Both the position numbers and the translations under genes were made by a program. The notes beneath the pieces are model-generated. The model made no database searches. It was not told the origin of the DNA and saw only the letters and a list, made by a program, of their open reading frames with translations. From Budorcas taxicolor (Eukaryota; Chordata; Mammalia; Artiodactyla; Bovidae), in the NCBI RefSeq assembly GCF_023091745.1, contig NC_068910.1:93934170-93998169 (forward strand): a stretch of DNA of 64,000 nt. Reading direction: 5' to 3'. Shown one piece after another: positions 1-12,009 of this stretch; positions within the stretch are counted from its first letter, which is position 1; every line of letters begins with the position of its first letter.

Positions 1-745
1 TGCCAGAGCAGATTATTTGTGTTTAGAGAAGTCATCATCACATCTCAAGAAATGACAGCCATATACATAGCTTACCAGCTCCAGTAATATAATCTATCGC
101 CTTTTGCATCATACGGTTATAAGGATCTTTACAGCCTGCTTAAATAATACTGGAATAGTCAGCTATTCAGTCTTTAGCAAAAATAAACTCTCTGATCAAT
201 ACTTTTTGGAAGGAAGATCTAGGGACTTCTTGGTAACCTCTACAAGCCTATGAAAAGTTCTAAAAGGCTGTGAGCCAAATAACAAGATATACTATACAGT
301 AAAACTGGAGAGAAGAGAATTAGTGAAGGGGAGAAATGATTCAAGACCCTAATACTACAGCAGAAAAATTGTGAAGTGTAAAGAAAATTCTTACCAGGGG
401 ACCAGTGGGGAGAGTGGGATACTTTTTCATTTATTGCTATCTCATTTAGGAAAATTCCACCAATAAGATGAGGTCATCACCCAGGTTGGCATTTGGGATT
501 GGATCTGGCAGAGGCCAGGTTAAAGATTTAACTCTAAATTAGGAATTCAGAGGCTAGGTATGATGACTATTATATATTAATTTATCTTTACTCACATGTC
601 CTAGGATAACACTGTTTTTCCCTCTTTAGGAAGATGAGTAATTTGGCATAGGATCTTGGACCTAGCTGACTCCCTGAATTTAGAGGATTCTTCTGTGGGG
701 GACTGATGATAATTAAGTGAGGTTCTAGAGTGCTTTTAAAATGCT

Positions 746-876
746 GCTGCTGCTGCTAAGTCGCTTTAGTCATCTCCGACTCTGTGCAACCCCATAGATG
801 GCAGCCCACCAGGCTCCTCTGTCCCTGGGATTCTCCAGGCAAGAATACTGGAGTTGGATGCCATTTCCTTCTCCAC
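746..876 (-). mobile_element. Bov-A type SINE unit
   Basis: About 131 bp in reverse orientation, beginning with the GCTGCTGCTGCTAAGTCGCTT terminus and ending TTCCTTCTCC. An exact 10-bp target-site duplication TTAAAATGCT flanks it at 736-745 and 877-886. The tRNA-like head is absent, so this is a single Bov-A unit. Confidence 0.9.
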
Positions 877-1052
877 TTAAAATGCTAGGTAACAACAAAG
901 AAGGTTTGAAGAAATTCCTCTGTTTCTAAATAATATTAAATTACACAGTTCATTCTGGAACCTCAACCATCGACAACTCAACAGTGGAGCTAGAGAAGTT
1001 TATATACTAAACTTCCAGCCCAGAGCTATGTGGATAGTGAGTCCATTCAAAT

Positions 1053-1250
1053 GGGCTTCACTGGAGGCTCAGCAGTAAAGAATCTGCCTGAAAATGCAAG
1101 AGACCCTGGTGCTATCCCTGGATTGGGAAGATCCCCTGGAGAAGGAAATGGCAACCCACCCCAGTATTCATGCCTGGGAAATTCCATAGACAGAGGAGCC
1201 TGGCGGGCACCATGGGGTCATAGTCAGACATGACTTACTAACTAAACAAC
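1053..1250 (+). mobile_element. Bov-tA SINE
   Basis: Forward copy with tRNA-derived head (GGGCTTCACTGG, AAGAATCTGCCTG) and Bov-A body ending near CATAGTCAGACATGACTTAC. A CA/TA-rich simple repeat follows directly. Confidence 0.85.
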
Positions 1251-1251
1251 A

Positions 1252-1310
1252 ATACATACATACATACAGTATATATACAGTGTGTGTTTGTGTGTTTGTA
1301 TGCGTAGTAA
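1252..1310. repeat. TACA/TG-type microsatellite
   Basis: Imperfect ACAT repeat, then TGTG-rich sequence, at the 3' end of the Bov-tA SINE; probably grew from the SINE tail. Confidence 0.7.
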
Positions 1311-1705
1311 TCGAAGAGCAAAGGATTAAGGTATTAACTTTAGGAAAAAACTGTACTCTCTTCACTGGGACTTATTTTAAGATCCAGGCCCATTTTATAT
1401 TTTTTGTTACATTAGGAAATCTGGTATGCAGGCCACAAATTGAACTTCTTATTTGTGATTGTCTCAGCTTGAGGCGATAGAAATGAAAAGAAAGACAAGT
1501 GTCTCCTATGCATGGGAATTTTCTTTCTTTATAAAGATATGATTATATACTTTCTCCAGGAGAAAAGTCAGTGCCCTAGATGGTAGATTTTAGCTTAAAA
1601 TTCGTAACACATGAGGAATAATATTCCATAAGTTAGCATGTCCTGCATATAAAGACAATTTTATTTTCCCAACAAGTCTCTCTAATGAAATAAACATTTG
1701 AAGCA

Positions 1706-2745
1706 ATCAGTTCAGTCAGCACAGTTCAGTCAGCACAGTTCAGTCACTTAGTCGTGTCTGACGCTGTGATCCCATAGACTGCAGCACACCAGGCTTCCCT
1801 GTCCATCACCAACTCCTGGAGCTTACTCAAACTCATTTCCATCATGTCCATGATGCCATCCAACCATCTCATCCTCTGTTGTCCCCTTCTCCTCCTGGCC
1901 TCAATCTTTCCCAGCATCAGGGTCTTTCCCAATGAGTCAGTTTTTTGAAATCAGGTGGCCAAGGTATTGGAGCTTCAGCTTCAGCATCAGTCCTTCCAAT
2001 GAATATTCAGGACTGATTTCCTTTAGGATTGACTGCTTTGATCTCCTTGCAGCCCAAGGGACTCTCAAGAGCCTTCTCCAACAACATACTTCAAAAGCAT
2101 CAATTCTTCAGTGCTCAGTTTTGTTTATGGTTCAACTCTCACATCCATACATGACTACTGGAAAAACCATTGCTTTGACTAGACGAACCTTTGACAGAAA
2201 AGTAATGTCTCTGCTTTTTAATATGCTGTCTAGGTTGGTCATAGCTTTTCTTCCAAGGAGCAAGTGTCTTTTAATTTCATGGCTGCAGTCACCATCTACA
2301 GTGATTTAGGAACCCAAGAAAATAAAGTCTCTCACTGTTTCCATCGTTTACCCATCTATGTGCTATAAAATGATGGGACTGGATGTCATGATCTTAGTTT
2401 TTTGAATGTTGAGTTTGAAGCCAGCTTTTTCACTGTCATCTTTCACTTTCATCAAAAGGCTCTTTAGTTCCTAAGGGCAGTATCATCTGCATATCTGAGG
2501 TTATTTATATTTCTCCAGGCAATCTTGATTCCAGCTTGTGCTTCATCCAGCCTGGCATTCCACACAATGTACTCTGCACAGAAGTTAAATAAGCAGGGTG
2601 ACAATATACAGCCTTGATGAACTCCTTTCCCAATTTGGAATTAGACCATTTTTTCCATGTCCAGATCTAACTTTTGCTTCTTGACCTACATACAGATGTT
2701 GGCAATTTGATCTTGGTTCCTCTGCCTTTTCTAAATTTATATTTT
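1706..2745 (-). mobile_element. BovB LINE 3' fragment
   Basis: Reverse-oriented BovB (RTE) 3' end: the CAGTTCAGTCAG tail repeat at the left, then antisense reverse-transcriptase C-terminal sequence. Its coding strand is full of stops. Near 2670-2690 a short deletion joins the part after the Trp-Phe-Gln-Ile motif to a more 5' part (antisense of ATTGCCAACATCTG). Confidence 0.9.
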
Positions 2746-2751
2746 TTTCTA

Positions 2752-2873
2752 TCTTTGGTATATTGCTCTATAACTGCATCAGAAAGTAGAGATATTATTA
2801 CTATATATTTGAACCAATAGTAATAATTAATATATCTACTTTCTGATGCAGTTTTAGAGCAATAAACCAAAGA
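2752..2873. repeat. 122-bp near-perfect palindrome, family unknown
   Basis: The arms read inward from TCTTTGGT...GCATCAGAAAGTAGA (from 2752) and its complement ending at 2873. The outer 39 nt match at 37 positions, then pair again through an AT-rich stretch with a small indel around a short loop. It lies directly beyond the 5' end of the BovB fragment and is not BovB sequence. Confidence 0.85.
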
Positions 2874-4876
2874 GAAAAAAATTCTTGCTCCTGGTATGAA
2901 ACACTTAGATGCAAATGACCACAGAGCAGCGGACCTGGCTTCCATGGATGAAGACTGGATGTAGGTCTCATCTTATTACTTTAACTCTTTCTTGAGAATT
3001 TTAGTAGGAGGTCAGTCTTTCTGAACAGTAGATTAGGGAGAATCATTAAGACCACACCCAATAACACCACTGATAACCACACAGACCCCAAGGTAGAAAG
3101 GCAGGGACCATAAAGGTATCCTACCCTGAAACCAAAACTGAAAGAATTAAAGACATACGAGTTCAATTGCTTATTTTCTTTCTCAACATCCAGATTACTG
3201 GTAGACCCTTTTTCTGTTTGTAAAGGGTGTGATCTATTCAACTTGTTAACGTGACTGGGCTACAGAAAAATATGGATAAGTTACATTAGAAACATTCTCC
3301 AGTAAGTTACGGTGAAGCTTTTGTAAAGTGACTCTTTTCCCAGATTATGATCATCAGCAAAGACTTGAAGGTTCTTTTGGGCAGAAAGAACATTTCCTAT
3401 ATGGACCATGGTATTTAAATCATGTGGGGAGATAAACAAGTGAGTCCCTTAGCTAGCCTCCACTGAACCCAGCACAGTCTGGATCTGTCTTTGACCCAAC
3501 TTTCATTTTTATATTTTCCTCCAATCAGTAGATCATTATGTTACAACTCCACAAAATAAAATCACTTAGTGAGATTTTTTAAAAACCACTAATGCCACAG
3601 CCTCACAATCACTGATTCTACTGTGAAAGTTTGATGAAGCTCAGGCTTGAGTATTTTCAAGCTCCCCAGGTAACTGTAAGCAGCACTTCCTTAACTCTTA
3701 GACTCATGTCATCCTCATGGAATGTTGTCATTAAATGCCAGGCAAAATTGGTTATCAGTGTGCTGTGAATCAAGTCAGGCGCATTACTTTTAAGTCTATG
3801 CCATTTAAAAATAGATTATATTTGCGTCCTTGAGCATTTTAACAGGAGTGCAAGCCATTTACAACTGCTCATATTGAGAATTTTGCAGTTTTTCACAGCT
3901 CAGTTTTATAGACTTCTAGCGGTGTTACATTCAGCAAACTTGTTTCAACAAGCTAAGAGAAAATGCCAAAAATTAGCACTCCTACTGTTCAGTAGAGTGT
4001 ATTTTGTCCTCTTATAACTGCTTCAATTCCAGCACTTAGCAGGAAGACATTTAAATTTTTATTGTATTCCTATCTATCAGAAAGAAAGAAGAATTTATAA
4101 GTTTGACACTAAACAATCACAGATGGAAGATTTGAAGTAGGATCACACATTTTACACTGAAGTATAATGTAGCTATCACTAAATGCAGACTGACACAAAA
4201 TCCATCCAACTCTCCCTATGGCTTTAGGGAGAATGTAACATATTCATTAAAGAATGTCCCACAGAATTTCAAATGTCAAAATACAATATAATCATATTGA
4301 GAAAATCCTTCAAATTTAGTAATGGAAAATTTATAATACTGCTGAGAGAGAAAATTGCCAGTTTGTAATTATGCCTCATTCTCTGCAGGTACCACTCATT
4401 ACAGAAACTAGAATAACAACATGGTAATGAGATTCCTAAACAAGAAAGTAATAAAAACATATGTACATGTTATCAGATGACCACACTATTAATAAAAAAT
4501 AGTTACCTCCATGGTCATGACTTTAGTTGGTTTATAAATAGAGAAAACAACATAAGAAAAGTAGAAAGGCTTTCTCATTTAAACTTTATCTGTTGATAAA
4601 AATCTGTTTGCGAAAGCTTCTCAATACCAACCAGGAAAACTCCAGGAGCAGCCCCATTCCTGTTTGCCATGTTTGCATGGGAAGTCCAAGGCCAGCCTCC
4701 TGGTTCTTCATTGGCACTTCACTGACAGTTGGACTCACCACATAGCCCCGACCTGTCCCAACTTCCCTTCTTTACTTTCGACCTTCTTGTACTGCGCCTT
4801 CTATGCTTTCTGTTCTAGAGTCAGAGAACTTTCCTCTTGGAATTCTCTCTTTACTTCTTATCATTAAGGAATCTTT

Positions 4877-5959
4877 CAGTTCAGTTCAATTCAGTCGCTC
4901 AGTCCGACTCTGTGCGACCCCATGAACCACAGCACGCCAGGCCTCCCAGTCCATCACAAACTCCCGGAGTTCACCCAAACCCATATCCAACGAGTCAATG
5001 ATGCCATCCAACCATCTCAGCCTCTGTTGTCTCCTTCTCCTCCTGCCCTCAATCTTTCCCAGCATCAGGGCCTTTTCCAATGAGTCAGCTCTTTCTATCA
5101 GGTGGCCAAAGTATTGGAGTTTCAGCTGCAACATCAGTCCTTCCAAAGAACACCCAGGACTGATCTCCTTTAGAATGGACTCGTTGGATCTCCTTCCAGT
5201 CCAAGGGACTCTCAAGAGTCTTCTCCAACACCACAGTTCAAAAGCATCAATTCTTCGGCGCTCAGCTTTCTTTATAATCCAACTCTCACAACCATACATA
5301 CTGGAAAAACCATAGCCTTGACTAGACGGACCTTTGTTGGCAAAGTAATGTCTCTGTTTTTGAAGATTCTGTCTATGTTGATCATACTTTTCCTTCCAAG
5401 GAGTAAGCGTCTTTTAATTTCATGGCTGCAATCACCGTCTGCAGTGATTTTGGGCCCAGAAAAATAAAGTCTGACACTGTTTCCACTGTTTTCCCACCTA
5501 TTTGCTATGAAGTGATGGGATCAGATGCCATAATCTTAGTTTTCTGAATGTTGAGCTTTAAGCCAGCTTTTTCACTCTCCTCTCTCACTTTCATCAAGAT
5601 GCTCTTTAGTTCTTCACTTTCTGCCATAAGGGTGGTGTCATCTGCACGTCTGAAGTTATTGATATTTCTCCCAGCAATCTTGATTCCAGCTTGTGCTTCA
5701 TCCAGCCCAGTGTTTCTCATGATGTACTCTGCATGTAAGTTAAATAAGCAGAGTGACAATATACAGCCTTGACGTACTCGTTTTCCTATTTGGAACCAGT
5801 CTGTTGTTCCATGTTGAGTTCTAACTGTTGCTTCCTGACTTGCATACAGGTTTCTCAAGAGGCAGGTCAGGTGGTCTGGTACTCCCATCTCTTTCAGAAT
5901 TTTCCACAGTTTATTGTGATCCACACAGTCAAAGGCTTTGGCATAGTTATACCCATGTG
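4877..5959 (-). mobile_element. BovB LINE, 1.08 kb, with target-site duplication
   Basis: 5'-truncated BovB covering the reverse-transcriptase C-terminal half and the 3' tail. An exact 11-bp duplication AAGGAATCTTT flanks it at 4866-4876 and 5960-5970. The coding strand has several breaks; the largest frames are 5505-5924 and 4886-5299. The catalytic YADD motif has become RADD, so it would be inactive. Confidence 0.95.
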
Positions 5960-7339
5960 AAGGAATCTTTAAAAATTTCCAAATCCTAGGCTATAGACTA
6001 AACCAATTCAATATATAGTAGTTTTTGAAACTTTCCAGGTCATTCCAGAGATCCACTGATTTATTGGTTCTCTATTATATCAGCTCTTTTTTAATGGTTT
6101 CAAAACTTTTCCCTATTTTTGACAGATAACTGACAAAATTTCAACCCTTGGTCAACCATGGTCTTCTAGACAAAAAGAAAAAAGTCACACAACCAAGAAG
6201 CTGATTTGATTTATAATCTTGATTACAAATATCAGTGAGCATTAAGTATAAACCAGATATCCTACTACAGTTTGAAGATGTCTGTTTAATAGTTCTACTT
6301 TTTTCTCAAACTCCTTTTTTCTCTTATTCTTTCCACTCTCAAAGACCTCACTGAGAATACAAAAGCTATCAAGGATAGCTTCTTCGTTTTCACACAACTC
6401 TGCTTACAACCAACCTGTATTTATACCTAGAAACTGACATGGAAACAATTAATTTAACTGAATGAATGAAAAAATAAACGTGTGAACAAATCAATGAGTT
6501 CACTGATTCCAGATTACTTTTGACATTTCAGTTTTATGCATTAACAGCTGATGTGATGGGGAATATGTGTTTTATGATTACAACATGGTTTTCTAGACTA
6601 CAATGCCATATTACAGTAGTGAAATATTGCTAGTTTTGTTGATTTAATTCTGCTAGTTCAGTATTTTTTAAATAAGAAATTTGAATCATTTATGTTTTGA
6701 GATATGCCCTGAGAGTTATATGCAGCATTAAAATTTAAAATAGAATGAAGGTGTACTCATTAGAAAATGTTCTACTATAACACAGAATCCCCAAGAGGAA
6801 AAAGAAAAGGAAAACTGAGAAAGCAAAGCTTCTGTTGCAAGAAAGATTCTTATTTTAGTTCAAAGGCTTTCTGAAAGAGTGGAATATGAACATGACAGAA
6901 CTGAGTGTGATTCAGATCATTCTGCATATGAATCTCTATCTATACATGATGAAACTCAAGAACATGGAGTTAAATCAGAAGGGAAAATCAAAACAGCTTC
7001 CTTTGAAACAAAACTAGCAGCAAGCTCTTAATAATAAGATTACAGTATTTACTAAAAAAAAAAAAGTTGTTTAAAAACATTTTCTTCATTATTACATAAG
7101 AAATCTGGTTACATGAAAATGAAAATATTTGGAGTTAGCTGTTCAATGTAACTTTCTTCTCACCATTGCCCAGTCTAGGAGAGGATTACAAAGAGCTTTC
7201 TGAAGAGCCAGAAAATTATTTTTCACAGAAACCTACTTGGAACTAACTTAATGATGGCAGTACTTTAATACATATCATTATTGAAATTCAAATATAAAAA
7301 ATGATTACATAATATTTGCATTATTTTGGTACTACACTT

Positions 7340-7441
7340 AATTCTTGAACAATAACTCAATTTATCCACTAACTTACCCTCCATATCCATGGTCTCTCCT
7401 TATTCATAAATTCAACCAACCACTTACTGTGTAGTATCATA
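7340..7441. mobile_element. Tigger/MER-type DNA transposon relic, left part
   Basis: Contains CCATATCCATGG and ATTCAACCAACC, typical of old pogo-like non-autonomous elements. It is cut by the BovB at 7442 and appears to resume after 8116 with GTTCAAGGGTCAACCGTAC, a usual terminus of such elements. The exact family is uncertain. Confidence 0.5.
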
Positions 7442-8116
7442 TTCAGAAAACTAAGATCATGGTATCTGGTCCCATCACCTCATGGGAAATAGATGGGGAA
7501 ACAGTGGAAACAGTGTCAGACTTTATTTTTGGGGGCTCCAAAATCGCTGAAGATGGTGACTGCAGCCATGAAATTAAAAGATGCTTACTCCTTGGAAGGA
7601 AAGTTATGACCAACCTAGATAGCATATTCAAAAGCAGAGATATTACTTTGCCAACAAAGTTCAGTCTAGTCAAGGCTATGGTTTTTCCAGTGGTCATGTA
7701 TGGATGTGAGAGTTGGACTGTGAAGAAAGCTGAGCACCAAAGAATTGATGCTTTTGAACTGTGGTGCTGGAAAAGACTCTTGAGAGTCCCTTGGACTGCA
7801 AGGAGATCCAACCAGTCCATCCTAAAGGAGATCAGTCCTGGGTGGTTTTGGAAGGACTGATGCTAAAGCTGAAACACCAATAATTTGGACACCTCATGCA
7901 AAGAGCTGACTCACTGGAAAAGACTCTGATGCTGGGAGGGATTGAGGGCAGGAGGAGAAGGGGATGACAGAGGATGAGATGGCTCGATGGTATCACTGAC
8001 TCAATGGACATGAGTTTGAGTGAATTCCGGGAGTTGGTGATGGACAGGGAGGCCTGGCATGTTGCGGTTCATGGGGTCACAAAGTGTCAGACATGACTGA
8101 GCGACTGAACTGAACT
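7442..8116 (+). mobile_element. BovB LINE 3' fragment
   Basis: Forward BovB starting within the C-terminal half of the reverse transcriptase (MVSGPITSWEIDG) and ending in the GACTGAGCGACTGAACTGAACTG tail. Frame open 7459-7860, then broken by a shift near the LEGLML equivalent. Confidence 0.92.
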
Positions 8117-8140
8117 GTTCAAGGGTCAACCGTACATGTA
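8117..8140. mobile_element. Tigger/MER-type relic, right terminus
   Basis: TTCAAGGGTCAACCGTAC is the usual end of pogo-like MER elements and is the likely counterpart of the piece at 7340-7441. Confidence 0.45.
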
Positions 8141-8167
8141 ATTAATACTGCAGTATCAGTTTATTTC

Positions 8168-9241
8168 ACAATAAACTGTGGAAAATTCTGAAAGAGATGG
8201 GAATACCAGACCACCTAACCTGCCTCTTGAGAAATCTGTCGGCAGGTCAGGAAGCAACAGTTAGAACTCAACATGGAACACCAGACTGGTTCCAAATAGG
8301 AAAAGGAGTATGTCAAGACTGTATATTGTCACCCTGCTTATTTAACTTCTATGCAGAGTACATTGAGAGAAACGCTGGACTGGAAGAAACACTGGACTGG
8401 AAGAAACACAAGCTGGAATCAAGATTGCCGGGAGAAATATCAATAACTTCAGATATGCAGATGACACCACCCTTATGGCAGAAAGTGAAGAGGAGCTAAA
8501 AAGCCTCTTAATGAAAGTGAAAGAGGGGAGCAAAAAAGTTGGCTTAAAGCTCAGCATTCAGAAAACGAAGATCATGGCATCTGGTCCATCACTTCATGGG
8601 AAATAGATGGGGAAACAGTGGAAACAGTGTCAGACTTTATTTTTCTGGGCTCCAAAATCACTGCAGATGGTGATCGCAGCCATGAAATTAAAAGATGCTT
8701 ACTCCTTGGAAGAAAAGTTATGACCAACCTAGACAGCATATTCAAAAGCAGAGACATTACTTTGCCGACTAAGGTCTGTCAACAGTCAAGGCTATGGTTT
8801 TTCCTGTGGTCATGTATGGATGTGAGAGTTGGACTGTGAAGAAAGCTGAGCGCCGAAGAATTGATGCTTTTGAAGTGTGGTGTTGGAGAAGACTCTTGAG
8901 AGTTCCTTGGACTGCAAGGAGATCCAGCCAGTCCATTCTGAAGGAGATCAACCCTGGGATGTCTTTGAAAGGAATGACGCTAAAGCTGAAGCTCCAGTAC
9001 TTTGGCCACCTCTTGTGAAGAGTTGACTCATTGGAAAAGACTCTGATGCTGGGAGGGATTGGGGGCAGGAGGAGAAGGGGACGACAGAGGATGAGATGGC
9101 TGGATGGCATCACGAACTCGATAGACGTGAGTCTGAGTGAACTCCGGGAATTGGTGATGGACAGGGAGGCCTGGTGTGGTGCGATACATGGGGTCGCAAA
9201 GAGTCGGACACGACTGAGCAACTGAACTGAACTGAACTGAT
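8168..9241 (+). mobile_element. BovB LINE, 1.07 kb
   Basis: Second forward BovB just 3' of the first. It begins at AATAAACTGTGGAAAATTCTG and ends in a perfect GAACT repeat tail. The reverse-transcriptase frame is broken several times; a duplicated GAAACACTGGACTGGAAGAA block near 8385-8410 shifts frame just before the YADD region. Confidence 0.93.
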
Positions 9242-9507
9242 CAGGATTGGTGGTTTTTTTTTTTCTTCCCTAGTACACAATTCCTGGACATAGTAACCCA
9301 TCTGCCTGCCTGGCCATACCTCTCTACAGCAATTCCTGACAAGTCACATGACTGGGCCATGTGCTACTCCCTCTATCTCAGTTGACTGGGCTAGAAAAAT
9401 GTAGCACGTCTAAGATAACTAGAGAACCACCAGAAAATGGGACAAAATATATCATTATCCTCATTTTCTTCTTTGAACTTCTTTAGCAGTTTATTGACAA
9501 ACAAGTA

Positions 9508-9759
9508 TAGGCATACCTAGGAGATACTGTGGGTTCAGTTCCAGACCACCTCAATAAGGTGAATATCGGAGTAAAGTGAGTGACACAAATTGTTCAGCTT
9601 CTCAGTGCATACCAAAGTTAATTTACACTATACTACAGGCTACACCAACAGCAATATTTCTAAATACAATGTATATATCCTAATTTAAGAAATACTGTAT
9701 TGCTAAAAAATGTTTACCACCATCTGAACCTTCAGCAAGTTGTAGTAGTAACATCAAAG
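9508..9759. mobile_element. Tigger1 DNA transposon, left part
   Basis: The terminal inverted repeat TAGGCATACCT, preceded by TA, starts at 9508. Tigger1 sequence follows (GGGTTCAGTTCCAGACCACC, then TTCAGCAAGTTGTA). The large transposase interior is missing: the sequence jumps to the right-end segment AGTAACATCAAAG, so this is an internally deleted copy. It is interrupted at 9760 by an L1. Confidence 0.85.
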
Positions 9760-10548
9760 CAAATCAAATCCCCAGTGAGATATCACCAAATACCTGTCAG
9801 AATGGCTATCATCGAAAAGTCTACAAATAACTAAGGGTGGTGAAGATATGAAGAAAAGGGAACCCCAATACATTGTGGGTATGGAAAACAGTATGGATGT
9901 TCCTCAGAAAATTAAAAATAGAACTATCATACAATCCAGCTATATCCTGGGAATATATCTAAAGAAAATGAAAATACTAATTTGAAACGATACATGCACC
10001 GCGGTGTTCACCGCAGCATTATTTGTAATAGCCAAGGTATGGAAACAACCTTAGTGTACATCAACAGATGAATGGATAAAGAAGATGTGATATAAAAAAA
10101 TATATATGTAGTTACAAACACATACAGGCACAATGGAATATTACTCAAACATAATGAAATTCTGCCACTCTCAACAATGTGGATGGACCCAGAAGGGATT
10201 ATACCTCGTGAAACGTCAGAAAAAGAAAGACAAATATGCTATGTTATCACTTATGTATGGAATTGAAAAAAATGAATCAACAAATGAATATCAAAAAACA
10301 GAAACAGACTCACAAATTAGTGATTACCAGTGGGGAAAGGGAAGGGTAGGAGCAAAATAAGGGTGGCAGATAAAAAACTACTATGTATACAATAAATAAG
10401 CTACAAGGACATTGTACAGCACAGGGAAATATGGCCATTATTTTGTAAGAACTTTTAAAGGAATAGAATATGTAAAAATCTTGAATCACTATGTTGTATA
10501 CCTGAAACTAACATTGTAAATCAATTATAGTTCAATTGAAAAAAAAAG
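9760..10548 (+). mobile_element. L1 LINE 3' end inside Tigger1
   Basis: 5'-truncated ruminant L1: end of ORF2 (AGTGAGATATCACC..., ATGGAATATTACTCAAAC), then 3' UTR ending in TCAATTATAGTTCAATTG and an A-run. ORF2 is broken; only 75 codons stay open (10133-10360). Confidence 0.9.
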
Positions 10549-10758
10549 GGCACTGGTCACAGATTACCATAACAAATATAATAACAATGAAAATGTGTGA
10601 AATATTCCAATATTTACCAAAATGGAACAGATACAGGAAATGAGCAAATGCTCTTGGAAAAACAGTGTTCATAGACTTGCTCAGTGCAAGGTTGCCACAA
10701 ATCTTCATTTTGTGAAAAACATAATATCTGTGAAGCACGATAAAATAAGGTATGCCTG
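10549..10758. mobile_element. Tigger1 DNA transposon, right part
   Basis: Continuation after the L1: CACTGGTCACAGATTACCATAAC ... AACAGTGTTCATAGACTTGCTC ... and the terminal repeat AGGTATGCCTG ending at 10758, complementary to the left terminus. Confidence 0.85.
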
Positions 10759-11359
10759 CAACATATATTTACTGAGGTAACCCTATGTGTAAAGCAGATG
10801 TTTTTCATTCTATATTTATTTTTAAGCAAAAATTAAACATTAAATAACCACTGATTTTACAAATAGCACAGATATATCCACACAGATTATCAATAACCAC
10901 ATCTTATTTTTCTCATCTGTCTCCTTTTAGTTATAAATAGATTAAAAAAAACATAAAGCTATTAAACCATCAATCAATATCAGGCCTTTCTTACTGAAGA
11001 GTTTTATGATGTTTTAAAGTGATTGAAACCACATTTTTTCATTAAACTTGCCAGTCAATGAATGATCTCTAAATTGATTTCCTCGGGCCCCAGTTTCTTC
11101 ATTTACTTGAAGTTTAATATTCCCAACTGACTTTAATCTTACTCTGTCAAGTCAGTCCTACTCCTTCTTGGACTTTTCCTAAGTTTGTGGTATGGCTTTT
11201 TTGCGTTTTTCTATTCTTCTAAGTTTGTCTGGCTGATGCAGCTCATAAATTCTAACAAGAATGCAATTTGTTAATCCAATTTCCTATATATTCACATGAC
11301 ATTCTCTGCTTATCTCTATCACTGTAGTGAGTGAATGTACTAGGACAGACATACTGGTC

Positions 11360-11485
11360 TGCTTACTTGTCTGGACTCCTTTTGGGTTTTGAGACCCTGA
11401 TGGCAAGAAGTCTTCGTCACCTAGGAATATCTACCACTTAACAATACTTGGCATATAGTAGACACATATAAATGTCTGAAGCATG
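11360..11485 (+). mobile_element. L2-like fragment
   Basis: Ends with CTTGGCATATAGTAGACACATATAAATGTCTGAA, a decayed form of the L2 3' end (TGGCACATAGTAGG...AATGTTTG). Old and diverged. Confidence 0.55.
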
Positions 11486-12009
11486 AAAGAATGCAATAAA
11501 TTGTGTTAGAACACATTTTAGAATGTGTTATGAATATATGAAATATATAGTTTAAATTGATATATATCTCAAATTTACTAACGTTCTAAACAGAACTTGC
11601 CTTATATCAATCTGCTTTCTCTACCCCTTTCTCTCACACTGTTTCTGCCTCTCTCTGTGTCTCCTCTGTCTCTCTCTTGCTCCCTTGTTTCACCCTTACT
11701 TCTGTGTGAAATAAATCTGAGCACAGGCTTCTAAGAAAAACATATTAAGTTTTATCTAATGCTCACACACACACTCATACATAGAAACCATATAATAAAT
11801 GTTAACTGATTAACATCATATTGGCTTATCCTAGAAATTGGAATCTATGCAACCATCAAACCTCTTCATACATGAAAGGAAAGTAAGATGTTTTTGCACC
11901 AACATTCAAAAGACATCACCATGAATTAAAAACGAACAAACAATATTAAGTCTTAGTGAGACTGACTACAGAAACAGCTTAATTGCTATATAATTAACCA
12001 CATAACTGT

